A stretch of 64,000 bases of DNA from Leishmania martiniquensis (GCF_017916325.1 NC_090153.1:431501-495500), one strand, 5' to 3'; numbered from the stretch's first letter, positions 42,901 to 52,646 are shown. Made by a program: numbers and translations. The notes: a model not told the origin generated them from the letters alone.

Positions 42901-43463
42901 TCGTGGCTCTCGGCGCCGAGAAGGCTTCTCTGGTAGACCTCAATTCCCTTCTGAAGGCCCAACTGCGTGAGGCATATCGGTTGCGTCTCGGCGACGGTAG
43001 CGCGTGTCTGGGGCGCGGGCCCGAGATGACCGCCCCCGCTGCGAGTGCACATGATGTGCGCATATCTCCTCAACTGTTGGCGGCCGCTCTCCAAGCGTTA
43101 GAGGAGGGCACTCCTGTCGGTGACGATACAGCAGAGAGGCCTCGCAAGCGGAGTGCGGCAGGTGCAGCGGTGACCGCGACGCGGCCCCGCTCACGCACCG
43201 ACGAGGCATCGGCACTGAATGAGTCGCCTGTCGTGCACTCCACCCGCGGATACGTTGGACCACACTCCTCGTCTGCCGCTTTGCAGTCTAGCTCGGCGCA
43301 GCAGGCACAGGACCGCTTGACTGCTTTAGAGCATGAGATCGAGGCAGTTCGTAAGCATCTCAGCACTGCCTCTAGCGTGCCGCTGCCGCCACAGCGCCAA
43401 CATGGCCAGGCGGTGATTCGCCGGGGCAACGCGGGTGTGCGGCACTACGGCCTGAGTGACTAG
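39981..43463 (+). CDS. Large coiled-coil protein, unidentified
   Basis: 1160 aa. The first 230 residues are Pro/Ala/Ser-rich and disordered. From about 232 (FIEIEHKQKELRDAV) to about 870 the sequence is almost continuous coiled coil with heptads rich in Glu, Gln, Arg and Ala (LEEDYQFNYNLIAERDAAL, QELHDTKRELEQQRRLA, LQKRVAELEHTN). A basic Ser-rich break follows (about 870-915), then a second short coil (about 935-1000, WRQRCMQLEQQLLAVLRERD). The C-terminus is disordered, with one more helix near 1112-1132 (LTALEHEIEAVRKHL). Such proteins are commonly basal-body, flagellar or cytoskeletal in trypanosomatids, but nothing here fixes that. It lies inside the R2-R3 direct repeat interval with the RING gene. 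Confidence 0.82.
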   Translation: MSASERPPPSAAISSLGDAPDASAARVAQQPGASAPPPEATVPSLRITSVADAAVAPADDDKGSAANNRDGCSLYSVGGELHSWTGRQEDEEALPLAGDAFTLQKGSASTLAAARSPPAQQRASLLFDTAVATEALLARVQQQQPSAEPPPPHPCPVGSDTQSRRTQGPIYSILGRPPPAPQVSATTAAAPPCGPYPYAYPTPQRDSSAPSSAAMPTAALGGLRSVSPTSTVDFIEIEHKQKELRDAVEHHVQSLERSLALRDEEVATLSSRLRKLEEDYQFNYNLIAERDAALEEASGQLQRLYRELKRLTEESTRMEKRIDTAEKDAKAARQRVREVEEERDSAVRQVQRDFAIKERHLTEALRAKEEALEEEQAEQHAWYKERAKALEEERAVMADRSALVSMEAEDRFKQQIARLQTEVSGLQQALKDARQQKADADRRIAAAEEANSALAHESTMSQQRHEAFVQEAALAKKELEERLVRVVGDAEKRVLAAEATAREEAGRASRTELERTRLQSMLAEAQERLQHLTTRYDEDVARFTKERQQLLKSSDEAMAATATVEQELHDTKRELEQQRRLASEESTRLRREVERAQEASEVAHKELVAANEKCSNWRVEAQRLESEVHRWKAEEGKTATSGRQECSAWEEKYRQAELQAQLLQEEVQQTKKTQQAAVEQAQAEVIRLTRELHASEASRRALDDRLHLQKDFREERDELQMLRMEREQLQKRVAELEHTNAEVRLQVANFAAELQNDPVIKAAKETQQRAVALQQELAHARAEAQLLQDSLRTKEEELGRLQTEMLRVQVLVANDGTESPPVDAHTHLAIGAATLSDHVSRALHRQQQQMRSEYSRMRESYEEMVRELDRQRRRRRRSARRSRTASATSSSSAGSLSAQDAKEPKHHHKQGDVERPAAPAASVPPQLPDSKTAHLLQESEVWRQRCMQLEQQLLAVLRERDRLQKELQLAKQDVVALGAEKASLVDLNSLLKAQLREAYRLRLGDGSACLGRGPEMTAPAASAHDVRISPQLLAAALQALEEGTPVGDDTAERPRKRSAAGAAVTATRPRSRTDEASALNESPVVHSTRGYVGPHSSSAALQSSSAQQAQDRLTALEHEIEAVRKHLSTASSVPLPPQRQHGQAVIRRGNAGVRHYGLSD

Positions 43464-44211
43464 GACCACGTTTGGAACGTTCTGCAAGAAGGGCTGTGGT
43501 GGTGGTGGTGTGCTTGTGTGCGTGTGGGAGGGGGGACGGGTGGCGCGCCGTGCCGTACTTTTTCCCCCGTAGTGCTCTTTGTATTTTCTCTGTCGCATTC
43601 GACCTCCCCTGCGCTTCTCTCGAGGTGCCCTCACTGTGGGCGGGCTGACGAAAAGCCATAAAGGGACGGACCTGGAAGGCTGGCGCGGGCGCCGCCACCG
43701 ACTTCTTTCCCTGTCGCGCTCGAGTGGTGGCGACTGCGGGGCTGCTGTGAAGTACATGGCGAGAGACGAAGGGAGGTAACGTAACAGAAAAAAAGGAGGG
43801 CGAAGTCGAGCGTTGCCGTATGCCTTTCGCTGACCATTCTTCTTCGTGCCTTCTCTCTCGGCTTCGCTTTACTCCTTCATACTTCTCCCCTTTGCTGCGC
43901 ATTGCCTTTCCGCTGAACGCGGGGTGTGCCGCTTAAACGTGCACACGCGCGCACGCACACAGAGACCATCACGCCCACTCTTACCTCATAGCAACCGTCG
44001 CCGTCGTCGAAAATTCCTCTCCCACGCCGACATTCCTTCACAACACAGCCCAACGCAAAACTGCCGGTGTGGCAACACCAACCCTGCGACTGTGTGTGTG
44101 TGTGTGTGAGGCACACGCAGCTCGAGGTGCGCCACGCCCTATATCATCCACGGGGACAGCCAACACCCCACATCGCACGCATCATCGCCACTGCCCACAC
44201 GTATTGGCGCC
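43464..44211. other. Intergenic region
   Basis: Spacer with a TGG/GGT repeat near 43494-43510 and a GT repeat at 44091-44108. Possible acceptors follow the T/C stretches near 43830-43905. No gene supported. Confidence 0.55.
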
Positions 44212-45297
44212 ATGGGAGCAAAGAACTCCACGCAGCGCCAGGGAGCGCAGGTGCGCAATGGCGTTGGCGGGCGCAGCACGACAGCAGGGCGGCAGGCTCC
44301 TAGTAACATGCCACCACATTTAGCGGATCAGTACGACGGTAATAACCCTCGCCAGCGCAACATGATGACGTCTGGCAACACCAACAGCGCTGTGCAGCCT
44401 CCGCAGAGCGCGCCGCCACCACCGCAGCAGGCTCAGCAGCCGAATAGGAACAGCAGCCCCACGAGGAACAACGGCAGCTGCAGCAACAGCGGCAACGAGC
44501 GTGGAGGCGTGCAGGAGGGTCAGATGGTCAAAATGCTGGCCACTGTAGAGGCGTCCACGGTGAGCTATGTGCCGGCCACACAGGTGCTCACGTTCTACAT
44601 CACGAGCCTGTGCGACGCACTGACCTACGAGATCCACACCGGCGTGAAGGAGTTCGTGCAGGGCGGTAGCGTGTGTTACAGGCCCAACAAGCCAAAGCTG
44701 GAGCCTATCAAGACGGCAATCCGTGGGCCGCAGGAGAACCGCAAGATTACCTTGAAGCTTGACATCAGCTCTCTGGAGGAGAAGGAGAAAGTGTACAACA
44801 AGCACTATCCGAAGCAGATGCCGTGCGTTATCGTGCTCCGCTATAGGGCCACTGAGTTGCGCAGGAATGGCGACGGTCGCGACAACAACGCCGAGGAGGA
44901 GATACAAGTGGAGCACACGGAGCACACCTCTGTTGACCTCGCAGAGAATCCGAAGCGTCGCGTCATCAGCCAGATTGTGACGGCGGGTGGCAGTGCCTTC
45001 ACAGTAGAGAACCTTTACGGTGCAGACAACGACGGTATGGCGCAGGCGAGCGGCAACAGCGGTGGTGCCGTGATGATCGGCTCGACAATCGAGGATGACG
45101 AGGACGGGCTGTGCGTGATATGCCTGACAAACGCCAAGGATACAGCCGTGATGCCGTGCCGCCATATGTGCATGTGCAAGGACTGTGGCGAGCAGCTGTT
45201 GAAGCACAAGCCTGTATGCCCTGTGTGTCGTGCACCAATTTCGACGCTGCTGCATATGCCCTCGATGAGCAACAACGCCACTGCTGCGGCGGCATAG
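44212..45297 (+). CDS. RING-finger E3 ubiquitin ligase, MGRN1/LUL type, with N-myristoylation signal
   Basis: 361 aa. The protein starts MGAKNS, a consensus N-myristoylation site (Gly2, Ser6), as in MGRN1/RNF157 and the plant LUL ligases. Residues 10-105 are Gln/Asn/Pro-rich and disordered. A central beta-rich region (about 115-285, VSYVPATQVLTFYI, EFVQGGSVCYRP, KITLKLDISSLEEKEK) corresponds in place to the MGRN1 domain. The C3HC4 RING spans 301-339: CVIC, CRHMCMCKDC, CPVC. Unlike MGRN1 the protein ends soon after the RING, with an Ala-rich tail. It likely transfers ubiquitin to membrane-associated substrates. Confidence 0.88.
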   Translation: MGAKNSTQRQGAQVRNGVGGRSTTAGRQAPSNMPPHLADQYDGNNPRQRNMMTSGNTNSAVQPPQSAPPPPQQAQQPNRNSSPTRNNGSCSNSGNERGGVQEGQMVKMLATVEASTVSYVPATQVLTFYITSLCDALTYEIHTGVKEFVQGGSVCYRPNKPKLEPIKTAIRGPQENRKITLKLDISSLEEKEKVYNKHYPKQMPCVIVLRYRATELRRNGDGRDNNAEEEIQVEHTEHTSVDLAENPKRRVISQIVTAGGSAFTVENLYGADNDGMAQASGNSGGAVMIGSTIEDDEDGLCVICLTNAKDTAVMPCRHMCMCKDCGEQLLKHKPVCPVCRAPISTLLHMPSMSNNATAAAA

Positions 45298-47093
45298 GAT
45301 TGAGATAGTGCAAGAGAAGAAGGGAAGGGGGGTGACCGGCGGCGTAACGCACAGTAAGGACGAGGGCGAGGCTTTCTTTTTTTTCTTCATGGGAAAGGCG
45401 AGAGGGAAATAAGGCGTGAGAGTGGGAGAGGCTGAGGATTGGGGGTGGCCCTGCGAGACTTCAGCAGCGCCTCACTTCTCTACCGGGGCGCGCACATGCA
45501 CACACGCATGCGCCCCCTCCCCTTTCCTTTCCCTTTTCAGAGCTCTACGTTTTCGCCCTTTTCGCTGCTTCTCGAACGCTTCACGTTGCATTTGTGTGCG
45601 TGCGTTGCCCTTCATCTCCCATGCGCTCCTTCACGTGCTACTTTGCATTTTTCAGCTCTTTTCGGTGCTTGTGGGATGCGGCAGGGAGGGGGGCTCGCGT
45701 GCATGCGAAATTTTGCCTGCGTACGTTTTGCTTCTATTTCTGTCATGTGTTTCTCTTGCTTCTGCTGAAGTCGCCTATCGTCTCGTCTCCCCTCCCTTCC
45801 CTCCGCCACCGGTGTAGATTGTTATACATTCCCATTGGAGACCCTTCGTTATGCCCCTCTACTGCCGGGTCCCTCGCTCGCTCTCTCTGGCAGCCGGCCC
45901 TCCTTCTATTTAGACGGTGCAGGTTGCGCAAAGGGCTTGGGTGTGCGCGTTCGTGCTGATTGGAGGAAAAAAATAATCGTCGCAGCATTCGTACACCCAC
46001 CCACCCACGCGCACCAACGCAGCCACATACATTCTGCTCTCGCACCAGCTTAAGTCGCCCACAGGGAAGGGGAGAGAGGGTCAGCTGCTCTGCTCACCGA
46101 CACACCTACACTGAGGCCTACCTCTCAGCCAGCTCCCTCACCAGCTGCTCGCACGTACGCGCTGCTGGTACCCGGCCGTATGTGACGAATACTCGGCAGG
46201 CGAGAGGAGGAGGGGAGCAAAGCAGGGCAAAGCGGAAAAGACCCCCCACACACATACAGGAATGGTCTCTTCATTCCAGTGGGCGCTGTTCAACTCACCT
46301 CACTCCCCCTTCTGTCCTTTCCTTTTCCCTTGCTTCCTCCTGAAATGACCTCCGTGGTATGGTGAAGACCTGTGCCATGCGCACAAAGGAGGAAAGTCCA
46401 AGGGCGTCTCGCAGCGGGCTCCAGCATGCGGGTGTCGAAGAAGGGAAACGATGAGGAAGGATTGATGATGAGGAGGGACGTGTGGTGGTGGGGTGAGGAG
46501 GGCATCTGTCATGACTGGCTAGCTGAGCTGAGCTGAAGCCGCATTCTGTCCGCCACCTTTCTGCCTCGTCATCTTTTCTCAGATTGGCGCATCAGGCAAA
46601 TCGGTGTCTCCCCCCTCACACACACAAACATAAACTCTTTCTCTTTGGGTTTTCCCTCTTCCCCTTCCTCTGTCCTGCGTGTATGCGTCTCTGTGACTGT
46701 GTACGGTTGTGTGCCTCTTTGTTGTGTGTGCTTGTGACCCCTCCCCCCAAGTGCGATCTTCAGGCATCGATGCCCTTCCGCCATTCTGCCAGTACTTTCC
46801 CATCTCTGACGTTACGTTGTTCTCTCTTCATTGCTGTTCGTTTCCCCTACCTTTCTGTTTTTGTTTCCGTCTCTCTGTCTCTCTCCCTTTGTCTCTCTGT
46901 CCAACCTGTTGTTGTTGATGGACCGATATCACCACCCACGAGCACACAAATACCCACTCACGCACTCCTCTGGTCTCTTTCACTTTTTCGCTCTCCCTCT
47001 CCCCCTCTCTCTCCCTCGTTTTTTTTCCGTTGCTCTCTTCGCTTATGTTTAGGGTTAGCCGCATTGCCGCACTCTCTCGGAGTGCGTTTGCAT

Positions 47094-47183
47094 ATGTGTG
47101 TGTGTGTATGTGTGTGTGTGTATGTGTGTGTGTGTGCTGGGGGTTTCTGTTGTGTACTAAGAATGGTGTGTGTGTGTGTGTGT
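47094..47183. repeat. GT microsatellite cluster
   Basis: Two GT-rich tracts with TATG interruptions, on the + strand, within the gene-free region. Confidence 0.85.
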
Positions 47184-48185
47184 TTAGGTTTCTTCTCTGT
47201 CGCTTTGCTAAACGTTTGCCTTCTCTTTTTTGTCTGCGCGTGTGCGTGTGTATGTGCGTCAGTGTGCTGTGGTGAAGGACTCCATATATGTGGCTCTCTT
47301 TCTCTCACCTGTCTCTGCGTGTGCGTGTGCATGTGTGTGTGTGTGTGCCCCCGTATGCATGTGTCCCACGCGCACCAGCTCTTTTTTTTTTTGACATTTC
47401 CTCTCTCCCTGTGCCCGTCCTTTTTCTCTCTCTGTCTGCCCACCGTATGCCCTCCGTCGGCTTTGCCTTTGGAGCGGCTCGAGGGGTGGCGCGAACCAAA
47501 CAAACCGCACTTAAGCACACACACACAGAGAGAGAAGCCGATGGGGCGGGAGCTGAAAAAGCGGCTTGGCTCGGGCTTCCGTGACAGATGCGCGGACCGC
47601 GCAAAGGTCGCGGCAGCGGTAGAGGCGGCGTAAAAAAAGGTGAGCCTCGCACTCCTCCTGTAGAGGGAAGGGGTTGGGTGGCCGAGAAGAAGGAATAGGA
47701 TCGACGGAAGCCTCGATTTCCAAACGTGTGCACACGTTCGGTCTAGCGTCTTGTGCGCGTGCGCGCGGCAATGGCTGAAGGTCAACTCCTCGTGTTACCT
47801 TTGTGCTTCGCGGAGGTGCTTGCCTCTTCTTGTGTGTGCATGCGGGTGCGCCTCTCTCTCTATACCTCTTTCACGTGTTGACGTACAATATTCTGCGCTT
47901 GTGTTTTTGTGGCGAGGGTCCTCCTCACTCGCCCCCTTTCTGACCCTTTCTGTGTGCTGCGTTGAACTCTCACCCCCTCCCCTCCCTTCTTCCCTCCCTG
48001 GTGCTTGCTGTCTCTTCATTCTGTGCTCGCCCCTCTCCGCTGTTTCTCCTTATTGCTTCTGCAAATGTTCGCGGCTGTTTTGTTGTCTCGCTGCTTGTTT
48101 GCGGATCTGTGTTGAGCCTCGATGTGTTCTGCTGTTGCTCCCCTTTCCCCTTTTTTCGTGTCTGCTGCAGCCTTGCCTCGTCACA

Positions 48186-48242
48186 CTATCATCACACAGA
48201 CACAGACACACACATACATGCACACACACACACACACACACA
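48186..48242. repeat. CA microsatellite
   Basis: CA-rich run with short interruptions, complementary in type to the GT cluster about 1 kb upstream, so the two could pair in a transcript. Confidence 0.85.
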
Positions 48243-49236
48243 CTAAAGCAGGTTTGGGAGAACAACATGAAAGGTGCGTTCGCTTTTCGTGACCTCTTTG
48301 CTCTCCCTCTTTACCTCTTGTTCCCCGCTCCCCGTCCACCCAGACTGTCCTGGTTGCTCTGTCAGCGCGCGTGTATGTGTGACGCTGCTGCTGCTGCTGC
48401 CATTGCTTTATCGATGTTTCTGTTCTCTGTCTTTTTTTCGTTTCATCCTTCTTCGCCCACACTCTCAGGCACGGATACGCACACGCGGGCGCACCACACG
48501 CCCCGCCAATACTGCGAGGGGTATGACCAGACAGGGACGTGAGCGTGCGTGTGAGCGTGTGTGTGTGTGACGGACGAAGAGCCATAAGGACTTGAGCCGG
48601 GCCTCTCGGTCAAAGGGATGCAGAGGAAACAGAGAGGTTTGGAAAAAGGAGTTGTGTCGTGATGTACCTACAACTCATGACTCCGGCCATCATATGCCCC
48701 TTAGCCAACGACCCGCATATGTCAGCACCCCTCCCACCCCCTCCTCTCCTCTCCTCTGTGTGTGTGTGTGAGCCGATTGTTGTGTTTCGCTTTCGCCCTT
48801 GTTTCAGAGATGCTTTTCGTTCCCTTTCTCGCCGGTGCCGTTCTCCTCTCTCCCCCCGTTTTTATTATTGCCTTCTTTTTGTGTGGCCGTTGCTGTGCTC
48901 ATCGTCCAACGGGCAGCGCGTAAGTGTGCATATGGGGGCGAGTGGCCAGCCTGATATCGCATGCACTTGTTTAAGTGTGCCTGCGGTGTGAACATGATGT
49001 TCCCCTCCTCAACCAACGAAACAACCAGCCATCCTTCCCCCCGAGCATCAACACACAACCCTCCTCTCCTCGACCTGTTCTAGGATGCACACCTCCCCTC
49101 TCCCCAGCTTATGTGCTTCTGGGCTTTGCATGATGCCGCTACTGACACCCTGGGATCTAGGGGCTCAGTGCCCACACACTCTTTGTGAGCAGAGCGGCAT
49201 GCAGCTTGTTGACCGCTCTCAGACGCGACCTGAGAG

Positions 49237-50606
49237 CTTTTCGGCGTCGGCTGGGCAGGTCCGAGTCGGTGCCGCACCGGGGAAGCACGCGCCCATGATG
49301 GCACCCGCGCCGGCCCATGACGAATCGCACCGACCATCCAGTGCACATGCAGCTCCACTTTCTTTTTTCTTCACCCTAACTTTGCCGCAGCGAGGTGGAG
49401 AACAGCCCTGGGCCGCGGCCTCCGCTGCGCGCGGGGAAGCGCCTATCGACTGGGTGGCTAGCCAGGCGGTGCTGGCTAGCCGCCTTTCCCGGCGACTCTC
49501 ACACACAGCGCCGCATGTCACAAGGGATTTGTTCCGCCACAGGGGCCTATAGGGCGTGTGGCCCCCACCCCCGGGCCCCCCGGAGGCAGCGCCTGGGAGG
49601 GCGAACGCGGCGCGGCGGTGACGCGGCGTCCCTACTGGGCGGGGGCGCCTCGCCGCCGGGCGCCGCCAGCGATGACCGGCACCGGCCGCGCCCTTTCCAC
49701 AAAGCGAACGGGAAACCGCGCCGCGCCGTAGTTGCGCAGCCGGCCTTCAACGACTGCGCGCACCGCTGCATCGGCGAGGGGCCGGGGCGTGGGCGTCGCG
49801 GCGGGATGGCGGGCCGCCCATGCAGGCGCACCAGCAGAAGCCAGCGCGGCATCCGGTAGCCCCGCCGCCCTTCCCGTGGAGCGGGCTCCGTGCTCTTCAA
49901 AGCGCGCAGGACGGGCGCCGCACGATGGTGGCGCTGGCGGGGGCCGCTGGAGCGCGCGTGGCGTGCGAAAAGCGAGCGCCACTGCCGCTGCAGCGGGCCC
50001 ACGCGCTCCCCCCTCCCCTCCCCTTCCTCCCCCCGAGTGCTGCTGCGCATGGGCCCTGCCGCGACGGAGGGTGGCGCGTGGCGGCGTATGTGCGCACGGG
50101 CGCTGCCGGCCCGTTGTGTGCTGGGGTGCAGGGCACAGCTGACGCGCCCCGCGTGGCGCCGACGGGGGTGGCGGATGAGGCCTGCGAGCTGCCGGGGCAG
50201 CCGGGTTGTCGTGAGGCGGGCCCCGCAACGGCAGAATGCGAGCACTGTGCGCGGCGCTCGGCGCTGGGAGGTGATGGCGGCAGGGGCGGGAGGCGACCAT
50301 GCGCGAGGGGGGTCGCCTGCGTGCGGCTGGTCCGCGTCCTTCCTGGGCTCGTGCGGCATGCGCCGGCGCCTTGCCCTGCCACCCGTACGGGAGGGGCCCT
50401 GGGTGCTGCCCTGCGCTGGTTGGCGGGGTGAGGTCTGCCTGTGTCGGTCTGGCGCCGATGGCGCGGCGCGTATGTGGGGGAAGGGCTAGGAGTGCGAGAA
50501 GGGCCTGTGTGGCGCATGGGCCGACTCGGCGGCTCGTTCTCGATGGGCGTAGGGCTGAGCTGTTGTCCTCGAGAGGGGTGGGTGGGCTGTGTGGGCGTGT
50601 GCGTGC
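49237..50606 (-). repeat. GC-rich dispersed repeat R3 (longest copy)
   Basis: 49237-50433 is the near-identical reverse complement of R1, and 49918-50606 is the direct copy of R2. R3 thus spans the union of the two. The left boundary coincides with the end of R1 (CTTTTCGGCGTCGG). It keeps the 10-bp hairpin at 49456-49481. A frame of 222 codons on the minus strand (49632-50300) corresponds to a 221-codon frame in R1 (7485-8150). A longer minus frame (49547-50359) is broken in R1 by a TAG at 7939. The translations are Arg/Pro/Ala-rich and resemble no known protein. Strand is given relative to R1. Confidence 0.9.
49456..49481. repeat. Perfect 10-bp hairpin inside R3
   Basis: Counterpart of 8301-8326: arms GGCTAGCCAG and CTGGCTAGCC, 6-base loop. 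Confidence 0.85.
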
Positions 50607-52027
50607 AGATCGGGGATGAGGAGGAGGCCAACTTCGGCTCTCAGGAGCAAAGGGAGAGAGGGACGCAAGGCTAAGGAGGGGGGAGGCGGGCGATTTTGTG
50701 TGTGGTGTTGTGGGTCAGGAGGGCGAGCTGTGAGTAGAGTGGCCATTGACATATGAAAGCAGGTGTAGAGGGGCAGCCACGAAACTGAAAGAGGGTAAGA
50801 ATGCGAGTCCTTTCTCTGTATGGTCGCCCTACCTACCCAGCGAGAGATACATGCGATACGAAGGCCTTTTTTTTCTTCACGGCTTGTACGGCTGGGCATA
50901 AGAGGGTGTTATTTGAGATGCTGCATCAACGCCGTCAGCTCTCTGCAGGGTGAACGTTGCCCTCGTGAGTTTTCCTCCGATATTTTTGAGGTCGTCCTCG
51001 TCCGGCTTCTGCCTCTGCATCTCTGCCTCTCGTCTCACGATAGTGTTCGCTCATTCTTGATGGGGCTGACGCTGTATGTGTCTGTGCCTCTGCTGCTCGT
51101 GAACAAGAGCGCACTGAGGCTCGAGCAAGTGGCAACCTTTTTCCTGAAAGTGCCTGAAAATTGATCGCCGGAAAGACGGGGGAAACGGCGCCCACCGCAT
51201 TTACCCGGCGAGCGTACCCGCTCTCCCTTGAGGTGCATTGGGGAGAGAGAGGTGAGGGTGTCTAAAGCGCAGTGGGCCGCGCCAAGTGTGGCGATGCCAC
51301 CCACAGGAAGAAAAGGCGGGGCTCTGGCAGGCAAGCAAGGCACCTCAGGGAAGCAGCTAGGTGTAACACGCAGGCTCCTTGCATGCTTTGTGTGTGCTGT
51401 ACACTCTCGCCGTGGGGCCCTGACCACTGCCCTGAAATCCCGTGCTTGAAATGTACGCGCTGGCCGCAGCGCACGCTACCGTTGCACCTTGCACACTTCT
51501 TCGCAACACTCCTTGATCAGTTCCTTTGTCCCACCCACCATTTCTCTCTGTATGGCGCTTCATATCGTCATCGGCAGCTTCTCCTCGGAGCCTCGCACAC
51601 CCACGCACTCATGCTGTGGTGTTCGTCACTGGCGCCAATACGTCACAACTTGCTTCGCCTCTTTTAAACATTTTGGGGGAAAATTGGGGCAGACTTGCCC
51701 TCGCGGCGCATTGCACGGAGTCTCTCAATTGAGAACGAGTGGGCGACTCAACAAAGGAGAAATACTCGTTTCCTCTTCAGCGAGTCTTGGAGGGCGCCTC
51801 TGCGGCTGTCTCTTGACCTGTGGCGCTACTTTCTTGTCTCACTGCTGTGCAGTTGTGCTGCTAGCAGTGCGCACCAGCGCAGCTTTTACACTGCCGTGGC
51901 CATCTCGCACTCTTCCACGAGGCGTTTCGCCGCTTCGGCAGCACAGTATTACAGCAGTCGAAGCTCTGCGTCTTGGCGGGCGGGAACAGAGGACCAGTAG
52001 TCACCGGTGACCGCGATCGCTGCGAAG
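50607..52027. other. Intergenic region before the RNase-kappa-like gene
   Basis: Mixed-composition spacer. 51230-51450 is G-rich and could be another degenerate retroposon fragment, but I could not align it convincingly to copies A or B. No gene supported. Confidence 0.5.
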
Positions 52028-52357
52028 ATGGGGTACGACTCGTGTGCCACTTGTTGCGCGATCTTCTCGCTGTTGGGCATCGTACACCTCGTGCTGTTTG
52101 GCCGCATGTTCAGCGAGAAGGCTGTTTCGTTTGCCATTATGTCCGTAGAGAACGGCTGGGACGGAGAAGAGAAGGCAAAGGCGTGCTACAACGGGGCCAT
52201 TATCTACACGGTGACGCTCTTTTTGTCCGTCCTCGCCCGCGTGTACTTCCGCCGTAATGACGCCGCCAAGGTCGCGCTGCTTCACGCTCAGCATGTGGAG
52301 GAAATACAGGGGCTCCTCGTGCCACCAACCGCGTCGACAGGCTCCACACCAAACTGA
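52028..52357 (+). CDS. Small two-TM membrane protein, ribonuclease kappa-like
   Basis: 109 aa. The open frame continues to a GTG at 52007; the first ATG is 52028. A Cys-rich start (MGYDSCATCC) leads into TM1 (about 10-25). A loop of about 28 residues (EKAVSFAIMSVENGWDGEE) follows, then CYNGAIIYTVTLFLSVLARV as TM2 (about 54-72), and a basic RRN at the cytosolic end. Size, Cys-rich start and the YN-hydrophobic second helix resemble the RNase K family, now known as a V-ATPase-associated small membrane protein. I judge this by pattern only. An unrelated small membrane protein is the alternative. Confidence 0.6.
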   Translation: MGYDSCATCCAIFSLLGIVHLVLFGRMFSEKAVSFAIMSVENGWDGEEKAKACYNGAIIYTVTLFLSVLARVYFRRNDAAKVALLHAQHVEEIQGLLVPPTASTGSTPN

Positions 52358-52529
52358 AGAGGAGAAAAAAGGGCGTCACTGAATTTAAGGAAACGCAGAG
52401 AGGGAAGTGGACAGCGAATAAGCAAGCGAACAATGTGTGACCGAGCGCAGATCCGCACACACACACACACACGCACAACACACACATGCACTTGATTTTT
52501 TTTTTCGTAGACTCATCCTTCCCCCCTCC
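52358..52529. promoter_or_regulatory. CA repeat and splice acceptor before a small ORF
   Basis: CA repeat at 52457-52471, then CTTGA, a T-run and CGTAG ending at 52510, a credible trans-splice acceptor 19 bases before ATG 52530. Confidence 0.5.
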
Positions 52530-52646
52530 ATGTCATCTGTGAGCGATTTAGACGAAGAGAATTATCAGCACGAGAAACCCAAGGACGGGTGCGCTGGCGG
52601 ATGTGGGCGTGCAGCTGCCCTCTGCACCCCCTTTTTTCTTCTCTGA
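52530..52646 (+). CDS. Possible 38-aa small protein, unidentified
   Basis: The ATG is the first after a good acceptor at 52510. The peptide has a polar acidic start (MSSVSDLDEENYQHEKPKDG), a Cys/Gly segment (CAGGCGRAAALC) and a hydrophobic end (TPFFLL). Such a layout could be a tail-anchored or Cys-modified microprotein, or the remains of a longer gene. No homologue is recognised. It may also be chance; codon evidence from 38 codons is weak. Confidence 0.3.
   Translation: MSSVSDLDEENYQHEKPKDGCAGGCGRAAALCTPFFLL

Larger units (their letters stand above)
45298..49236. other. 3.9-kb gene-free region rich in GT/CA microsatellites
   Basis: Strongly pyrimidine- or GT-biased sequence. The longest + frames (46584-47633 and 47751-48542) translate to repetitive Cys/Val/Leu/Phe or Ser/Leu runs from GT and CT repeats and are not credible genes. 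Main tracts are 47094-47135, 47167-47183 and 47331-47346 (GT) and 48186-48242 (CA). From about 49130 the sequence leads into R3. Confidence 0.65.

Noticed and set aside
47047..47057. TTTAGGGTTAG resembling telomere repeat; also a single TTAGGG at 8402
   Set aside because: Less than two units, inside a T-rich spacer or the R element; chance occurrence.
46584..47633. 349-codon + strand ORF
   Set aside because: Starts in a pyrimidine-rich spacer and translates GT/CT repeats into Cys/Val/Phe/Leu runs; no domain or coding codon pattern.
47751..48542. 263-codon + strand ORF
   Set aside because: Low-complexity translation including a CA microsatellite (His/Thr run); no coding character.
51230..51450. 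Possible third retroposon-like copy
   Set aside because: G-rich and similar in flavour, but none of the ordered landmarks of copies A/B could be aligned.
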